NCBI GenBank assembly: GCA_963792385.1
Contig: CAWBVZ010000002.1
Location: 124,001-188,000 of the forward strand
Source: DASSUW01 sp963792385
GTDB lineage: Bacteria > Actinomycetota > Thermoleophilia > Solirubrobacterales > Solirubrobacteraceae
Length of the DNA stretch: 64,000 nucleotides
Reading direction: 5' to 3'
Positions 51,749-59,452 of this stretch are shown piece after piece (within the stretch, counting starts at the first letter, position 1; every line of letters starts with the position of its first letter). Under the pieces are notes generated by a model. It did not search any database. It was not told where the DNA came from and saw nothing but the letters and a program-made list of their open reading frames with translations. The position numbers and the translations under genes were made by a program.

Positions 51749-52100
51749 CGAGAAGCCGGGGAAGCTGGGGATGCCGCCTGCCTCGGTGAGCCAGATCTGC
51801 TTGCAGCCGAGCGCGTTGACGAGCTCCTTCGTGCCGGTCTTGCGGAAGCGGTTGACGTCCGAGCAGTTGAGGACGCCGCAGACGTTGCGCGGGCCCTAGT
51901 ACGCGCGGCGGAAGCGCTTGATGTAGCGGATCGTCGACCCGAACTTCGGGTGCTTGGCGCTCGGGCCGGTGACCTGATCGAGCGTCGGCGACCGCGCACG
52001 GCGGCGATGACGCCGGCGAGCGATCGTGGTGACTCGCCGCCGCCCGAGGTCGAGCGCGAAGTGCGCGAAGAACACGACGCGTGTCCACGAGCACGATCTC
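51749..52100 (-). pseudogene. Glycoside-hydrolase-like fragment
   Basis: On the minus strand, KHPKFGSTIRYIKRFRRAY is followed by an in-frame TAG (51897-51899). After it come GPRNVCGVLNCSDVNRFRKT and GTKELVNALGCKQIWLTEAGGIPSFPGF. The WLTEAGG end matches the WFTETGG nucleophile region of the secreted protein at 3.4 kb, and SDVNRFRKTGT resembles the segment before it. Upstream sequence up to about 52140 holds no convincing start. It is a broken or error-containing relative of that family, convergent with the VanX remnant. Confidence 0.5.
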
Positions 52101-52189
52101 GAGCCGGACCGTCTGTCGCCCGCACGTCGGCTCGCTGCGCTAGTGGACGCCCCTGGTTGCCGCGAGCGTGGCGGCCCGCAATCCGTCAG

Positions 52190-52195
52190 TAGGAT
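52190..52195 (+). promoter_or_regulatory. Putative -10 hexamer of the NfeD-SPFH operon
   Basis: TAGGAT, 11 nt before the ATG at 52207. It follows the same spacing rule as the other hexamers in this window. Confidence 0.35.
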
Positions 52196-52206
52196 CGGTC
52201 CAGGAT

Positions 52207-52635
52207 ATGGACGACTGGGTGCTCTGGCTGATCGCTGCTGTGGTCTTCGGTGTGGGAGAGATCGCCACGCTCAGCTTCTTCCTCGCGCCGTTCGCCGGCG
52301 GCGCGCTGGTCGCGGCCATCGTGCGCGCTCGGTGTCGGCGCGATCGCAAGCTGGGCGGTGTTCCTCATCGTCTCGCTGACCCTGCTCGCGCACTGCGGCC
52401 GATCGCCCGCGCGCATATGCGCCAGGCGCCACGGCTGCGCACCGGCACGGCCGCGCTCGTGGGGAGCACCGGGATGGTGCTCGAGCGGATCGCTAACGAC
52501 GAGGGCGTCGGCTGCGTGCGGATCGGCGGCGAGATATGGACCGCGCGGTCCTACGATGACGACGACGTCATCGAGGCCGGCAAGCGGGTCCACGTCGTCG
52601 AGATCAGGGGCGCCACGGCGCTCGTCACGGAATGA
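52207..52635 (+). CDS. NfeD-like membrane protein, two compensating frameshifts
   Basis: A short NfeD homologue: membrane helices, then an OB-fold domain outside the membrane. The first helix is WVLWLIAAVVFGVGEIATLSFFLAPF. Around 52325 the frame moves by one to GVGAIASWAVFLIVSLTLLAH, and near 52392 it moves back to LRPIARAHMRQAPRLRTGTAALVGSTGMVLERI. The OB-fold part (GCVRIGGEIWTARSYDDD) is intact to the stop. The middle segment is a perfect family-like helix pair in the shifted frame, so two opposite indels, probably sequence errors, are the best explanation. It is directly followed by an SPFH gene, its usual partner. Confidence 0.75.
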   Translation: MDDWVLWLIAAVVFGVGEIATLSFFLAPFAGGALVAAIVRARCRRDRKLGGVPHRLADPARALRPIARAHMRQAPRLRTGTAALVGSTGMVLERIANDEGVGCVRIGGEIWTARSYDDDDVIEAGKRVHVVEIRGATALVTE

Positions 52636-52645
52636 GGAGGCAGTA

Positions 52646-53692
52646 ATGGACGCCGGATTGATTGCGCTGATCGTCCTCGCCGTGTTCCTGTTCATCGTCG
52701 CGGCGTCGGGCGTCCGGATCGTGCCGCAGGCACGCGCTGGGATCGTCGAGCGGCTCGGGCGCTACGCCCGCACCCTCGACCCAGGGCTGACGCTGATCGT
52801 CCCGTTCGTGGACCGCGTCAAGCCGCTGCTCGACCTGCGCGAGCAGGTCGTCTCGTTCCCGCCGCAGCCGGTGATCACCGAGGACAACCTCGTGGTGGGG
52901 ATCGACACCGTCATCTACTTCACGATCACCGATCCCAAGGCCGCGACGTACGAGGTCGCCAACCCGCTGCAGGCGATCGAGCAGCTGACGGTCACGACGC
53001 TGCGCAACGTGATCGGCGGGCTGACGCTGGAGGAGACGCTGACCTCGCGCGACAACGTGAACTCGCAGCTGCGCGTGGTGCTCGACGAGGCGACCGGCAA
53101 GTGGGGGATCCGCGTCAACCGCGTCGAGCTGAAGTCGGTCGAGCCGCCGCGCACGGTCCAGGAGGCGATGGAGAAGCAGATGCGCGCCGAGCGCGACCGC
53201 CGCGCCACGATCCTCACGGCCGAGGGCGTCAAGCAGTCGCAGATCCTCACCGCTGAAGGCGAGAAGCAGTCGGCCGTGCTGAAGGCCGAAGGCGCCCGCA
53301 CCGCCGCGATCCTGCGCGCCGAGGGCGAGGCGAAGGCGATCGAGACCGTGTTCGGCGCGATCCACGACGGCGTGCCCGACGAGCGGCTGCTCTCCTACCA
53401 GTACCTCCAGATGCTCCCGCAGCTCGCGCAGGGGCCGGCGAGCAAGATCTTCGTGATCCCGAGCGAGTTCACGCAGGCGCTCGGCAACCTCACTTCGCGG
53501 TTCGCCGACGCGGCACCACCGCCGCGCCCGCCGTCCGCACGGTTGGCCGCCGAAGAAGCGAGCGAGGCCGCCGCGGCCGACGCTGCGGCAGCGGCGAAGG
53601 CGGCTGCCGACGCGGCCGCGGAGGCCACCAGCGCGCAGTCGCCCGTCGCCCGGCCGGAGCCGCAGGACCCGGAGCCTATGCCGGGCGCTTGA
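52646..53692 (+). CDS. SPFH/Band 7 (stomatin/QmcA-like) membrane protein
   Basis: A 348-residue protein with an N-terminal membrane helix (about 4-24) and an SPFH domain (GVRIVPQARAGIVERLGRYARTLDPGLTLIVPFVDRV). A helical region with TILTAEGVKQSQILTAEGEKQS repeats follows, then an Ala-rich C-terminal coiled region. Such proteins form membrane-bound cages or scaffolds, often with NfeD. A strong GAGGAGG ribosome-binding site precedes the ATG. It is 10 bp after nfeD. The last 17 bp overlap the convergent sthA. Confidence 0.9.
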   Translation: MDAGLIALIVLAVFLFIVAASGVRIVPQARAGIVERLGRYARTLDPGLTLIVPFVDRVKPLLDLREQVVSFPPQPVITEDNLVVGIDTVIYFTITDPKAATYEVANPLQAIEQLTVTTLRNVIGGLTLEETLTSRDNVNSQLRVVLDEATGKWGIRVNRVELKSVEPPRTVQEAMEKQMRAERDRRATILTAEGVKQSQILTAEGEKQSAVLKAEGARTAAILRAEGEAKAIETVFGAIHDGVPDERLLSYQYLQMLPQLAQGPASKIFVIPSEFTQALGNLTSRFADAAPPPRPPSARLAAEEASEAAAADAAAAAKAAADAAAEATSAQSPVARPEPQDPEPMPGA

Positions 53693-55064
53693 TGCGGTTG
53701 GCCGCGTCCAGCGCGGCCACCTTGTAGGACTCGGCGAACGTCGGGTAGTTGAACACCGCCGTCACGAGGAAGTCGATCGTGGAGCTGCCGCCCATCACGG
53801 CCTGGCCGATGTGGACCAGGTCGGTCGCGCCCTTCCCGATCACGTGCACCCCGAGCAGGGTTCGGTCGGTCGACGAGACGAGCAACTTGAGCATCCCGTC
53901 CTCGTCGCCGCTCATCAGCCCGCGCGCCAGCTCGCGCCAGTGCGCCACGCCGGTCACGTACGGGATCGCGGCGTCGGTCAGCTCCTCCTCGGTGCGGCCG
54001 ACCATCGCGATCTCCGGGATCGCGTAGACGCCGGTCGGTACCAGCTCCGGCAACGTCTCGACGGGCTCGCCGAACGCGTGCAGCGCGGCGATCCGGCCCT
54101 GCTCCATCGCTGTGGCAGCGAGCCCGCCGCCGGCCACGTCGCCGACCGCGAAGATGTGCGGCACCGTCGTGCGGTGCTCGGCGTCGACCGGGATCTGGCC
54201 ACGCTCGGTGGCGGCGAGCCCGGCCTTGTCGAGCTCGAGCGCCTCGACGTCGCCCTGGCGCCCGATCGCGTACAGGACCGTCTCCGACACGAGCTCCTTG
54301 CCGGAGGCCAGGGAGACCTTCGGGCCGCGGGCGTCGGCGTCCAGCTCGACGGCCGACACGCTCTCGCGCATCCGGAACGTCACGTTGGCGCGTCGCAACA
54401 GGTACTGGAACGCCTCGCCGATCTCGGAGTCGAGGAACGGCAGCACGCGGTCGCGCTTGTCGACCACCGTCACCTTGGTGCCGAGCGCGCCGAACATCGA
54501 CGCGTACTCGACGCCGATCACGCCCGCGCCGACGACGGTCATCGTCCGCGGCACGCGGTGGTCGAGCTTGAGCAGGCCGTCGGAGTCGATCACCGTGCGG
54601 TCGTCGAACTCGACCGATGCCGGGCGCGCCGGGCGCGTGCCGCAGGCGATCACGACGCGCCGCGCGCGAATGACCTCTTCAGTGCCTTCGACGCGCACCG
54701 TGTTGGCGTCCAGGAAGCGCGCCTGGCCGGGCAGCAGACCGACGCGGTTGCGCCGGAACTGCTCCCGCACGACGGCCGTCTCGGCGGCGATCACGCGCGC
54801 CGTCCGGTCCATCAATTGCTCGAGCGCCACCTTCTCGGACTCCTCGACGCGCGTGGGGTCGAGCACGTCCATCGGGCGCTGGGCGAGCTGCTCGAGCACC
54901 GCCTCGCGCAGCGTCTTGGAGGGGATCGTGCCGGTGTGGATCGAGACGCCGCCGACCCGCTCGCGGCGCTCGGCGACCGCTACGCGCTTGCCCAGCTTCG
55001 CGGCCTGGATCGCCGCCTTCTGCCCGCTGGGGCCGGATCCGATGACGAGCAGGTCGAGCTCCAC
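53676..55064 (-). CDS. sthA: Soluble pyridine nucleotide transhydrogenase (SthA-like flavoprotein)
   Basis: A 462-residue FAD-dependent enzyme of the disulfide-reductase fold. It has VIGSGPSGQKAAIQAAKLGKRV (FAD), GGVSIHTGTIPSKTLREAV, VVGAGVIGVEYASMFGALGTKVTVVD (NAD(P)) and IFAVGDVAGGGLAATAMEQGR, and the dimerisation domain ends with NYPTFAESYKVAALDAANR. The redox Cys pair of lipoamide-type enzymes is absent from the GTIPSK region, as in SthA. It balances NADH and NADPH. The GTG at 55064 is preferred because of the TACGGT hexamer 8 nt upstream. Confidence 0.9.
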   Translation of the reverse strand: MELDLLVIGSGPSGQKAAIQAAKLGKRVAVAERRERVGGVSIHTGTIPSKTLREAVLEQLAQRPMDVLDPTRVEESEKVALEQLMDRTARVIAAETAVVREQFRRNRVGLLPGQARFLDANTVRVEGTEEVIRARRVVIACGTRPARPASVEFDDRTVIDSDGLLKLDHRVPRTMTVVGAGVIGVEYASMFGALGTKVTVVDKRDRVLPFLDSEIGEAFQYLLRRANVTFRMRESVSAVELDADARGPKVSLASGKELVSETVLYAIGRQGDVEALELDKAGLAATERGQIPVDAEHRTTVPHIFAVGDVAGGGLAATAMEQGRIAALHAFGEPVETLPELVPTGVYAIPEIAMVGRTEEELTDAAIPYVTGVAHWRELARGLMSGDEDGMLKLLVSSTDRTLLGVHVIGKGATDLVHIGQAVMGGSSTIDFLVTAVFNYPTFAESYKVAALDAANRIKRPA

Positions 55065-55072
55065 GTTGAAGC

Positions 55073-55078
55073 ACCGTA
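55073..55078 (-). promoter_or_regulatory. Putative -10 hexamer of sthA
   Basis: On the minus strand TACGGT ends 8 nt before the GTG start. It is shared in spacing with sqdB. sthA is divergent from ffh across about 70 bp. Confidence 0.4.
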
Positions 55079-55122
55079 ACCGAATGCGGCTTACTCCCAC
55101 TCGCAAGCTCGCGGGAGCGCCT

Positions 55123-55128
55123 TAGCAT
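55123..55128 (+). promoter_or_regulatory. Putative -10 hexamer of ffh
   Basis: TAGCAT, 9 nt before the TTG start of ffh. This supports the unusual TTG as the true start. Confidence 0.4.
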
Positions 55129-55137
55129 GTAGGGACA

Positions 55138-56469
55138 TTGTTCGACTCGCTGTCAGAGAAACTGCAGGGCACGCTCTCGGGGGTCCGCCAGCGCGGAACG
55201 CTCACCGAGGACGACATCAACAGCGCGATGCGGGAGATCCGCCTCGCGCTGCTGGAAGCCGACGTCAACTTCAAGGTCGTCAAGCAGTTCACGGCGACCG
55301 TGAAGGAGCGCTGCCTCGGCGTCGAGGTGCTGAAGCAGCTCAACCCCGGCCAGCAGGTCATCAAGATCGTCAACGAGGAGCTGACGGCGCTGATGGGCGG
55401 CGCCTCCGCCGGGCTGACGTTCTCCCCGCGGCCGCCGACCGTCGTGCTGATGGCCGGCCTGCAGGGCTCCGGCAAGACCACTGCGACGGCCAAGCTCGCG
55501 CGCTACCTGCGCGAGCAGAACAACTCGTCCGTGGCCGTGGCCGCCTGCGACGTCTACCGGCCGGCCGCCGTCGAGCAGCTCGTCAAGGTCGGCACCCAGG
55601 CCGGCGCAACCGTCTACGAGCAGGGCACCGACAAGGACCCGGTCGACATCGCCGGCTGGGCGCTCGACCAGGCGACGCGCGACGGCAAGGACGTGCTGAT
55701 CGTCGATACCTCCGGCCGCCTGCACGTCGACCAGGCGCTGATGGAGGAGCTCGGCCGGATCAAGAAGCGCGTCCGCCCGCACGCGGTGTTGCTCGTGGTC
55801 GACGCCATGACCGGCCAGGACGCGGTGAACGTGGCCGAGCAGTTCGCCGAGGTCACCCAGTTCGACGGCGTGATCCTCTCCAAGCTCGACGGCGACGCTC
55901 GCGGCGGCGCCGCGCTGTCGGTCAAAGCGGTCACCGGCAAGCCGATCATGTTCGCCTCGACGGGCGAGAAGCTCGGCGACTTCGAGCGCTTCCATCCCGA
56001 CCGGATGGCACAGCGGATCCTCGGCATGGGCGACGTGCTGTCGTTCATCGAGAAGGCCGAGCAGTCGGTCGACGAGGATGAGGCGAAGGAGCTCGAGCGC
56101 AAGCTCCGCAAGAACCAGTTCACGCTCGAGGACTTCCTCGATCAGCTCAAGCGGGTGCGCAAGATGGGCCCGCTGACCTCGATCCTCGGGATGATCCCGG
56201 GGCTCGCCGGCCACCAGCTGTCGAAGATGCAGGTCGACGACCGCGAGCTCGACCGCGTCGAGGCGATCATCCTCTCGATGACGCAGTACGAGCGCCGCCA
56301 TCCCGAATCGATCAAGGGCTCGCGGCGGCTACGGATCGCCAAGGGCAGCGGGACCAGCGTCCAGCAGGTCAACCAGTTGATCAAGCAGTTCGACCAGATG
56401 CGCAAGATGATGCGCGGGATCCAGCAGGGCAAGATGCCTGATATCGGGCAGATGATGCGTCAGCGGTGA
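55138..56469 (+). CDS. ffh: Signal recognition particle protein Ffh
   Basis: A 443-residue SRP54 GTPase that binds signal peptides and the 4.5S/scRNA and docks with FtsY. The N domain begins FDSLSEKLQGTLSGVR. The G domain has MAGLQGSGKTTATAKLA, CDVYRPAAVEQL, IVDTSGRLHVDQALMEEL and LSKLDGDARGGAAL. The methionine-rich M domain has LTSILGMIPGLAG, SIKGSRRLRIAKGSGTSVQQVNQLIKQF, and ends DIGQMMRQR. The start is TTG. It leads the ffh-rpsP-khpA-rimM-trmD group, although rpsP seems to have its own promoter. Confidence 0.96.
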   Translation: MFDSLSEKLQGTLSGVRQRGTLTEDDINSAMREIRLALLEADVNFKVVKQFTATVKERCLGVEVLKQLNPGQQVIKIVNEELTALMGGASAGLTFSPRPPTVVLMAGLQGSGKTTATAKLARYLREQNNSSVAVAACDVYRPAAVEQLVKVGTQAGATVYEQGTDKDPVDIAGWALDQATRDGKDVLIVDTSGRLHVDQALMEELGRIKKRVRPHAVLLVVDAMTGQDAVNVAEQFAEVTQFDGVILSKLDGDARGGAALSVKAVTGKPIMFASTGEKLGDFERFHPDRMAQRILGMGDVLSFIEKAEQSVDEDEAKELERKLRKNQFTLEDFLDQLKRVRKMGPLTSILGMIPGLAGHQLSKMQVDDRELDRVEAIILSMTQYERRHPESIKGSRRLRIAKGSGTSVQQVNQLIKQFDQMRKMMRGIQQGKMPDIGQMMRQR

Positions 56470-56479
56470 GCAGTTCCGC

Positions 56480-56485
56480 TATCCT
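56480..56485 (+). promoter_or_regulatory. Putative -10 hexamer of rpsP
   Basis: TATCCT preceded by CGC, 11 nt before the ATG, in the short gap after ffh. It is part of the recurring TANNNT pattern. Confidence 0.4.
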
Positions 56486-56496
56486 GCCGCGCCGAA

Positions 56497-56742
56497 ATGG
56501 CAGTCAGCATGCGACTCACCCGCGTCGGCGGGAAGAAGGACCCGGTGTGGCGCGTTGTCGTCGCCGATCGCCGCTCTCCCCGCGACGGACGCTTCATCGA
56601 AACGGTCGGCCGCTACAACGCGCAGACCGACCCGTCGACGATCGTGCTCGACGAGGAGCGGATCCGTCACTGGCTCGATCGTGGCGCTCAGCCGAGCAGT
56701 ACGGTCAAGAAGCTCCTCAAGACCCAGGGCATCGCCCGCTAA
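56497..56742 (+). CDS. rpsP: Ribosomal protein bS16
   Basis: An 81-residue 30S assembly protein. It has MAVSMRLTRVGGKKDPVWRVVVADRRSPRDGRFIETVGRYN and the DEERIRHWLDRGAQPSSTVKKLL segment. It is followed after 6 bp by khpA, in the widely conserved rpsP-khpA-rimM-trmD order. Confidence 0.96.
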   Translation: MAVSMRLTRVGGKKDPVWRVVVADRRSPRDGRFIETVGRYNAQTDPSTIVLDEERIRHWLDRGAQPSSTVKKLLKTQGIAR

Positions 56743-56748
56743 CACCTC

Positions 56749-56982
56749 GTGGGCGAGCTGCTCGTCTACCTCGTGCGGCAGCTGGTCGACGAGCCCGACA
56801 AGGTCGAAGTCGAGGAGTTCGAGGAGGACGACGGCACGCTCGTGCTCGAGCTCTCGGTCGGAGACGATGACTACGGCAAGGTCATCGGGCGCGGCGGACG
56901 TACCGCGCAGGCGCTCCGCACCATCGTCAAGGCCGCCGCGGTCAAGGACAACCGCCGCGTCCTCGTCGACATCGTCGAGTGA
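56749..56982 (+). CDS. khpA: KH-domain RNA-binding protein KhpA
   Basis: A 77-residue protein that is a single KH domain. The G-x-x-G loop is IGRGGRTAQALRTIVKAAA. The N-terminal part YLVRQLVDEPDKVEVEEFEEDDG is typical. Homologues bind RNA and affect cell division and translation. The GTG start is 6 bp after rpsP. rimM starts 1 bp after its stop. Confidence 0.92.
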   Translation: MGELLVYLVRQLVDEPDKVEVEEFEEDDGTLVLELSVGDDDYGKVIGRGGRTAQALRTIVKAAAVKDNRRVLVDIVE

Positions 56983-56983
56983 G

Positions 56984-57445
56984 ATGGTCCCGGCCGGCCG
57001 CGTGGGCCGGCCCCACGGGCTCGACGGCTCCTTTCATGTGACCCGCCCGGTGGCCGCCCTGCTCGACGAGGGGGCGGTGCTCGAGGTGCAGGGACAGCCG
57101 CTGCGCGTGGAGCGGCGCGCGGGCTCGGCGGAGAAGCCGATCCTGCGGCTCGAGGGCTGCTCGTCCCGCGAGCAGGTCGAGGCGCTGCGCGGCGCCGACC
57201 TGCTCGCGCCACGCAGCGCCGCGCCGCCGCTCGAGAAGGACGAGTTCTGGGCCGAGGACCTGCAGGGCTGCACCGTGGTCGACGGCGAGCGCGAGGTCGG
57301 CGTCGTGACGCGGATGATCGCGCTGCCGTCGTGCGAGGCGCTCGAGGTTGGCGACCGGCTGATTCCGCTGGTGCACGACGCGATCCGGTCGATCGACATC
57401 GCAGCGCGCCGGATCGACGTCGACCTGGCGTTCCTGGGCGAGTGA
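56984..57445 (+). CDS. rimM: Ribosome maturation factor RimM
   Basis: A 153-residue 16S rRNA processing factor that binds uS19 on the 30S head. The N-terminal RimM domain has AGRVGRPHGLDGSFHV, and the PRC-barrel domain begins EKDEFWAEDLQGCTVV with a DVDLAFLGE end. It is coupled to trmD by a GTGA overlap. Confidence 0.93.
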   Translation: MVPAGRVGRPHGLDGSFHVTRPVAALLDEGAVLEVQGQPLRVERRAGSAEKPILRLEGCSSREQVEALRGADLLAPRSAAPPLEKDEFWAEDLQGCTVVDGEREVGVVTRMIALPSCEALEVGDRLIPLVHDAIRSIDIAARRIDVDLAFLGE

Positions 57446-58125
57446 ACCTCGACGTCTTCACCCTCTTCCCGCAGTGGTTCGACTGGTTCCGGACCCAACG
57501 CCACGTGGCCAACGCGCTGGCGCTCGGACACACGTTCGACGCGGTCGACATGCGCGCCTCGACGCCGCTGAACTGGGGCCAGGTGGACGACACGCCGTTC
57601 GGCGGCGGCGCCGGGATGGTGCTGCGCGTCGACGTGATCGAGGCGGCGCTGCGCGAGCGCTACGGCGTCGATCCGGTCGCTTTGCGGGAAGATCGGCGCG
57701 TGATCGCGCTCACCCCCGGCGGACGACTGCTCGACGACGCGCTCGCCGGCGAGCTGGCGGCCGAGCCGGCGCTGACGCTCCTGTGCGGGCGCTACGAGGG
57801 GTTCGACGAGCGGATCCTGGAGAACTTCTGCAGCGACCAGGTGTCGATCGGCCGCTACGTGCTCTCCGGCGGCGAGCCGGCCGCGATGGTGATCGGCGAC
57901 GCCGTGCTGCGCAAGCTGCCGGGCGTGCTGGGCAAGGACGAGTCGGCGGTCGAGGAGTCCTTCTCAGAGGCGCTCGACGGCGCTCCCGAGTATCCGCACT
58001 ACACGCGCCCGGCCGAGTGGCGCGGCTGGGGCGTGCCCGAGGTGCTGCTCTCCGGCCACCACGAGCGCATCCGCCAGTGGCGGCTGGAGGAGAGCCGGCG
58101 GCGCGGGGGAGGGGACGCGGCGTGA
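57442..58125 (+). CDS. trmD: tRNA (guanine37-N1)-methyltransferase TrmD
   Basis: A 227-residue SPOUT enzyme that methylates G37 next to the anticodon. It has LDVFTLFPQWFDWF, WGQVDDTPFGGGAGMVLRVDVI, LLCGRYEGFDERI and the trefoil-knot segment QVSIGRYVLSGGEPAAMVIGDAVLRKLPGVLG, and ends with YTRPAEWRGWGVPEVLLSGHH. The GTG start overlaps rimM by 4 bp. Its end overlaps the lepB start by 4 bp. Confidence 0.96.
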   Translation: MNLDVFTLFPQWFDWFRTQRHVANALALGHTFDAVDMRASTPLNWGQVDDTPFGGGAGMVLRVDVIEAALRERYGVDPVALREDRRVIALTPGGRLLDDALAGELAAEPALTLLCGRYEGFDERILENFCSDQVSIGRYVLSGGEPAAMVIGDAVLRKLPGVLGKDESAVEESFSEALDGAPEYPHYTRPAEWRGWGVPEVLLSGHHERIRQWRLEESRRRGGGDAA

Positions 58126-58718
58126 AGCGCGGATCGCTGCGCGAGCTGGTCCTGATCGTGGTGGTCGCGCTCGGCCTCGCGCTCCTGATCCAGGCGCTCG
58201 TGGTCAAGCCGTACCGGATCCCGAGCGAGTCGATGGAGCCGACGCTGGACATCGGGCAGCGCGTGCTCGTCGACCGCATCGGCAACCGGTTCACCGACCC
58301 GTCCGTGGGCGACATCGTCGTGTTCAAGCCGCCCGCGGGGGCCGAGCAGCCGTTCGGCGAGCAGTGCGGGAGCCCGCCGCCGGAGGGCCAGGTGTGCATC
58401 GAGGGCACGCCGGAGAAGGCCGACACGACGTTCATCAAGCGGGTCGTGGCCGGTCCGGGCGACCGCATCCGGATCGACGACGGCCATGTGATCCGCAACG
58501 GCGTGCGGGCGCGCGAGCCGTTCACCCTGCCGTGCGGCGGCGGTGAGGGCTGCACCTTCCCGCGCGAAGCCACGGTGCCGCGCGGCGAGTACTTCATGAT
58601 GGGCGACAACCGGGGCTCGTCCGACGACAGCCGGTTCTGGGGAACGGTGCCGCGGGACTGGATCATCGGTGGCGCGTTCGCCACCTACTGGCCGCCGAAG
58701 CGGATCGGCCTGCTGTAG
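58122..58718 (+). CDS. lepB: Signal peptidase I, first copy
   Basis: A 198-residue membrane serine protease that removes signal peptides from exported proteins. One N-terminal helix (about 9-27) anchors it. The catalytic dyad is Ser37 in PSESMEPTL and Lys106 in TFIKRVVAGPGD. The box E motif is MGDNRGSSDDSRFWG. A loop with two cysteines (EQCGSPPPEGQVC) is shared with the second copy. The GTG start overlaps trmD by 4 bp. The paralogue lies just after rplS. Confidence 0.92.
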   Translation: MKRGSLRELVLIVVVALGLALLIQALVVKPYRIPSESMEPTLDIGQRVLVDRIGNRFTDPSVGDIVVFKPPAGAEQPFGEQCGSPPPEGQVCIEGTPEKADTTFIKRVVAGPGDRIRIDDGHVIRNGVRAREPFTLPCGGGEGCTFPREATVPRGEYFMMGDNRGSSDDSRFWGTVPRDWIIGGAFATYWPPKRIGLL

Positions 58719-58808
58719 GTCCCATCGACCACTCGCGCGGGTTCGCTACCATAATTCGCCCGCGTGCCGCCGCCGTTTCCCCTCCTGGCGCCGCGGTCTT
58801 TCTTTGCC

Positions 58809-59447
58809 ATGAGCACCGTAATCGACAGCCTCGAGCGTCAGCAACTCCGCCGCGTTCCCAACTTCCAGGCGGGTGACCGCCTCCGGGTCCATTTCCAGGT
58901 CGTCGAGGGCACGCGCCGGCGCACCCAGGTCTTCGAGGGCGTGGTGATCAAGCGCCAGGGCGAAGGTGTGCGCGAGACCTTCACGGTCCGCAAGAACTCC
59001 TTTGGCGTGGGCGTGGAGCGCACCTTCCCGGTGCACTCGCCCAAGATCGAGCAGATCGAGGTTGCCGCCCGCGGCGACGTCCGCCGCGCCAAGCTCTACT
59101 ACCTGCGCGGCCGTGTCGGCAAGCGTGCTCGCGTGCGCGAGCGCCGCTACGTGGGGCCGGAGGAGGTCGTCCAGGTCGGCCCGCTTGTCGATCCCGCGGC
59201 CGAAGCGGCCGCGGCGGCCGACGACGAGGTTCCCGGCGAGGCCGTCGACGAGCAGGCGCTCGCCGAGGCCGAAGCGGCGGCCGAGGCCCCCGCAGTCGAG
59301 GACTCCCCGGGCGAGGAGACCGCTGCCGAGCCCGAGGCCGAAGCGGCTGCCGAGGAGACGGCTGAGGTCGAAGCCTCCGCCGACGCAGAGGCTGCGGCCG
59401 CGTCCGAGGGCGACGCCGAGCCGCCCGCGGACGACGAGTCCAAGTAG
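58809..59447 (+). CDS. rplS: Ribosomal protein bL19 with long acidic C-terminal extension
   Basis: A 212-residue protein; normal bL19 is about 115. Residues 1-118 are the canonical domain (LRRVPNFQAGDRLRVHFQVVEGTRRRTQVFEGVVIKRQGEGVRETFTVRK to RVGKRARVRERRY). The remaining 90 or so residues are an Ala/Glu-rich, disordered, strongly acidic tail. Because bL19 sits at the 30S-50S interface, such a tail is striking. It is located between two signal peptidase genes. The ATG at 58809 is chosen from the conserved N-terminus STVIDSLERQQ; a 90-bp leader separates it from lepB. Confidence 0.93.
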   Translation: MSTVIDSLERQQLRRVPNFQAGDRLRVHFQVVEGTRRRTQVFEGVVIKRQGEGVRETFTVRKNSFGVGVERTFPVHSPKIEQIEVAARGDVRRAKLYYLRGRVGKRARVRERRYVGPEEVVQVGPLVDPAAEAAAAADDEVPGEAVDEQALAEAEAAAEAPAVEDSPGEETAAEPEAEAAAEETAEVEASADAEAAAASEGDAEPPADDESK

Positions 59448-59452
59448 GTCCC

